From the NCBI GenBank assembly GCA_947628265.1, contig CANQZF010000132.1:1-5132 (forward strand): 5,132 nucleotides of DNA. Direction: 5' to 3'. Shown in pieces: positions 4,835-5,132 of this stretch (positions are counted from its first letter, which is position 1; each line of letters opens with the position of its first letter). Under the pieces are notes generated by a model. That model was not told where the DNA came from. It searched no databases and saw only the letters and a list, made by a program, of their open reading frames with translations. Made by a program: the position numbers and the translations under genes. Source of the DNA: an uncultured Oscillospiraceae bacterium (GTDB lineage: Bacteria > Bacillota > Clostridia > Oscillospirales > Oscillospiraceae).

Positions 4835-4921
4835 AGAGGTAGGGCCGCCTGGGCGGCGGTCCATACGGCATGAATTTTGGACGGTGCAGTAATCGAAATA
4901 TTATATTTAAACGCGAAGACT

Positions 4922-4976
4922 CGCCGTAGGGGCCGACGACCGAAGGAAGTACTCTGGAGTATGACCACATCGGCCC
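4922..4976 (+). repeat. CGCCGTAGGGGCCG repeat module, second locus
   Basis: CGCCGTAGGGGCCG (4922-4935) is identical to 2552-2565. The longer CGTAGGGGCCGACGAC (4925-4940) is the exact reverse complement of 2728-2743. GGGCCGA (4930-4936) can pair with TCGGCCC (4970-4976), so the module forms a stem-loop as it does at the first locus. Confidence 0.7.
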
Positions 4977-5028
4977 GTGTGCGGTGGATCGATTTGATGA
5001 TAAAAATAAACGCAATACCCCCGAAAAA

Positions 5029-5080
5029 GGTTTTCGCCGCAAAATTTTGCGGCGAATGATCAAATGTGCGGCGAAGCCGC
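5029..5080 (+). repeat. 52-bp palindromic core repeat, copy 2
   Basis: This copy differs from 2628-2679 at only 2 of 52 positions and has the same orientation. It keeps the perfect 24-bp palindrome (5033-5056) and a GCGGC/GCCGC hairpin (5068-5080) with a GAA loop. It lies downstream of a CGTAGGGGCCG module, the same order as at the first locus, in an apparently gene-free stretch. Confidence 0.9.
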
Positions 5081-5088
5081 TCCTTATA

Positions 5089-5115
5089 ACCCCTCCCCGC
5101 AGGGCGGGGAGGGGT
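5089..5115. repeat. GC-rich perfect 12-bp stem-loop at the window end
   Basis: ACCCCTCCCCGC (5089-5100), an AGG loop and GCGGGGAGGGGT (5104-5115) form a perfect hairpin. A G-rich tail with no T-tract follows, so it is not a typical terminator. It belongs with the CCCTCCCC palindromes at 2474-2524 and 3573-3601. The element may continue past the window edge. Confidence 0.65.
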
Positions 5116-5132
5116 AGGGGTGAGGTGAGAGG

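Noticed and set aside
4877..5059. 60-codon open frame near the right end
   Set aside because: It spans the dispersed repeat modules including the palindrome, has no ribosome binding site or domain, and is explained as repeat sequence.

Overview
The window looks like a chromosomal segment of a high-GC member of the Clostridia, probably Oscillospiraceae-like. This is inferred from the glutamate dehydrogenase type, the sigma factor type, the strong GC-ending codon bias, the AGGAGG-type ribosome binding sites, the consensus sigma-A promoters, and the GC-rich palindromic repeats between genes. No phage, transposase, rRNA, tRNA or CRISPR sequence is visible.

Layout, left to right. A small sigma-70 family (ECF-like) sigma factor lies on the minus strand (40-612). 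An AT-rich divergent intergenic region follows (613-906), with a near-consensus promoter and a structured, terminator-like 5' leader. Next is a complete gdhA for hexameric glutamate dehydrogenase on the plus strand (907-2247). The 593-bp gap 2248-2840 lies between convergent genes. It holds a strong bidirectional terminator, a series of other stem-loops and a 189-bp MITE-like composite repeat, and I see no credible gene in it. A minus-strand gene (2841-4127) encodes a cytosolic S41-family (C-terminal processing/tricorn-like) peptidase homologue. It is divergent from a plus-strand gene (4306-4827) for an XRE-type DNA-binding protein with two C-terminal membrane segments. The last ~305 bp (4828-5132) hold short tandem repeats and a second copy of the modular palindromic repeat, with no convincing gene.

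How the parts may work together. gdhA is an ordinary housekeeping gene for ammonia assimilation or glutamate catabolism, but its leader may be controlled by premature termination. The most interesting arrangement is the S41/XRE pair. Their divergent promoters are back to back, with the two -35 boxes only 3 bp apart, and both boxes sit in the arms of a perfect 13-bp palindrome. This is what would be expected if the membrane-anchored HTH protein controls both itself and the peptidase. A second unusual point is a perfect 29-bp palindrome read in frame within the peptidase gene, resembling the GC-rich intergenic palindromes nearby.
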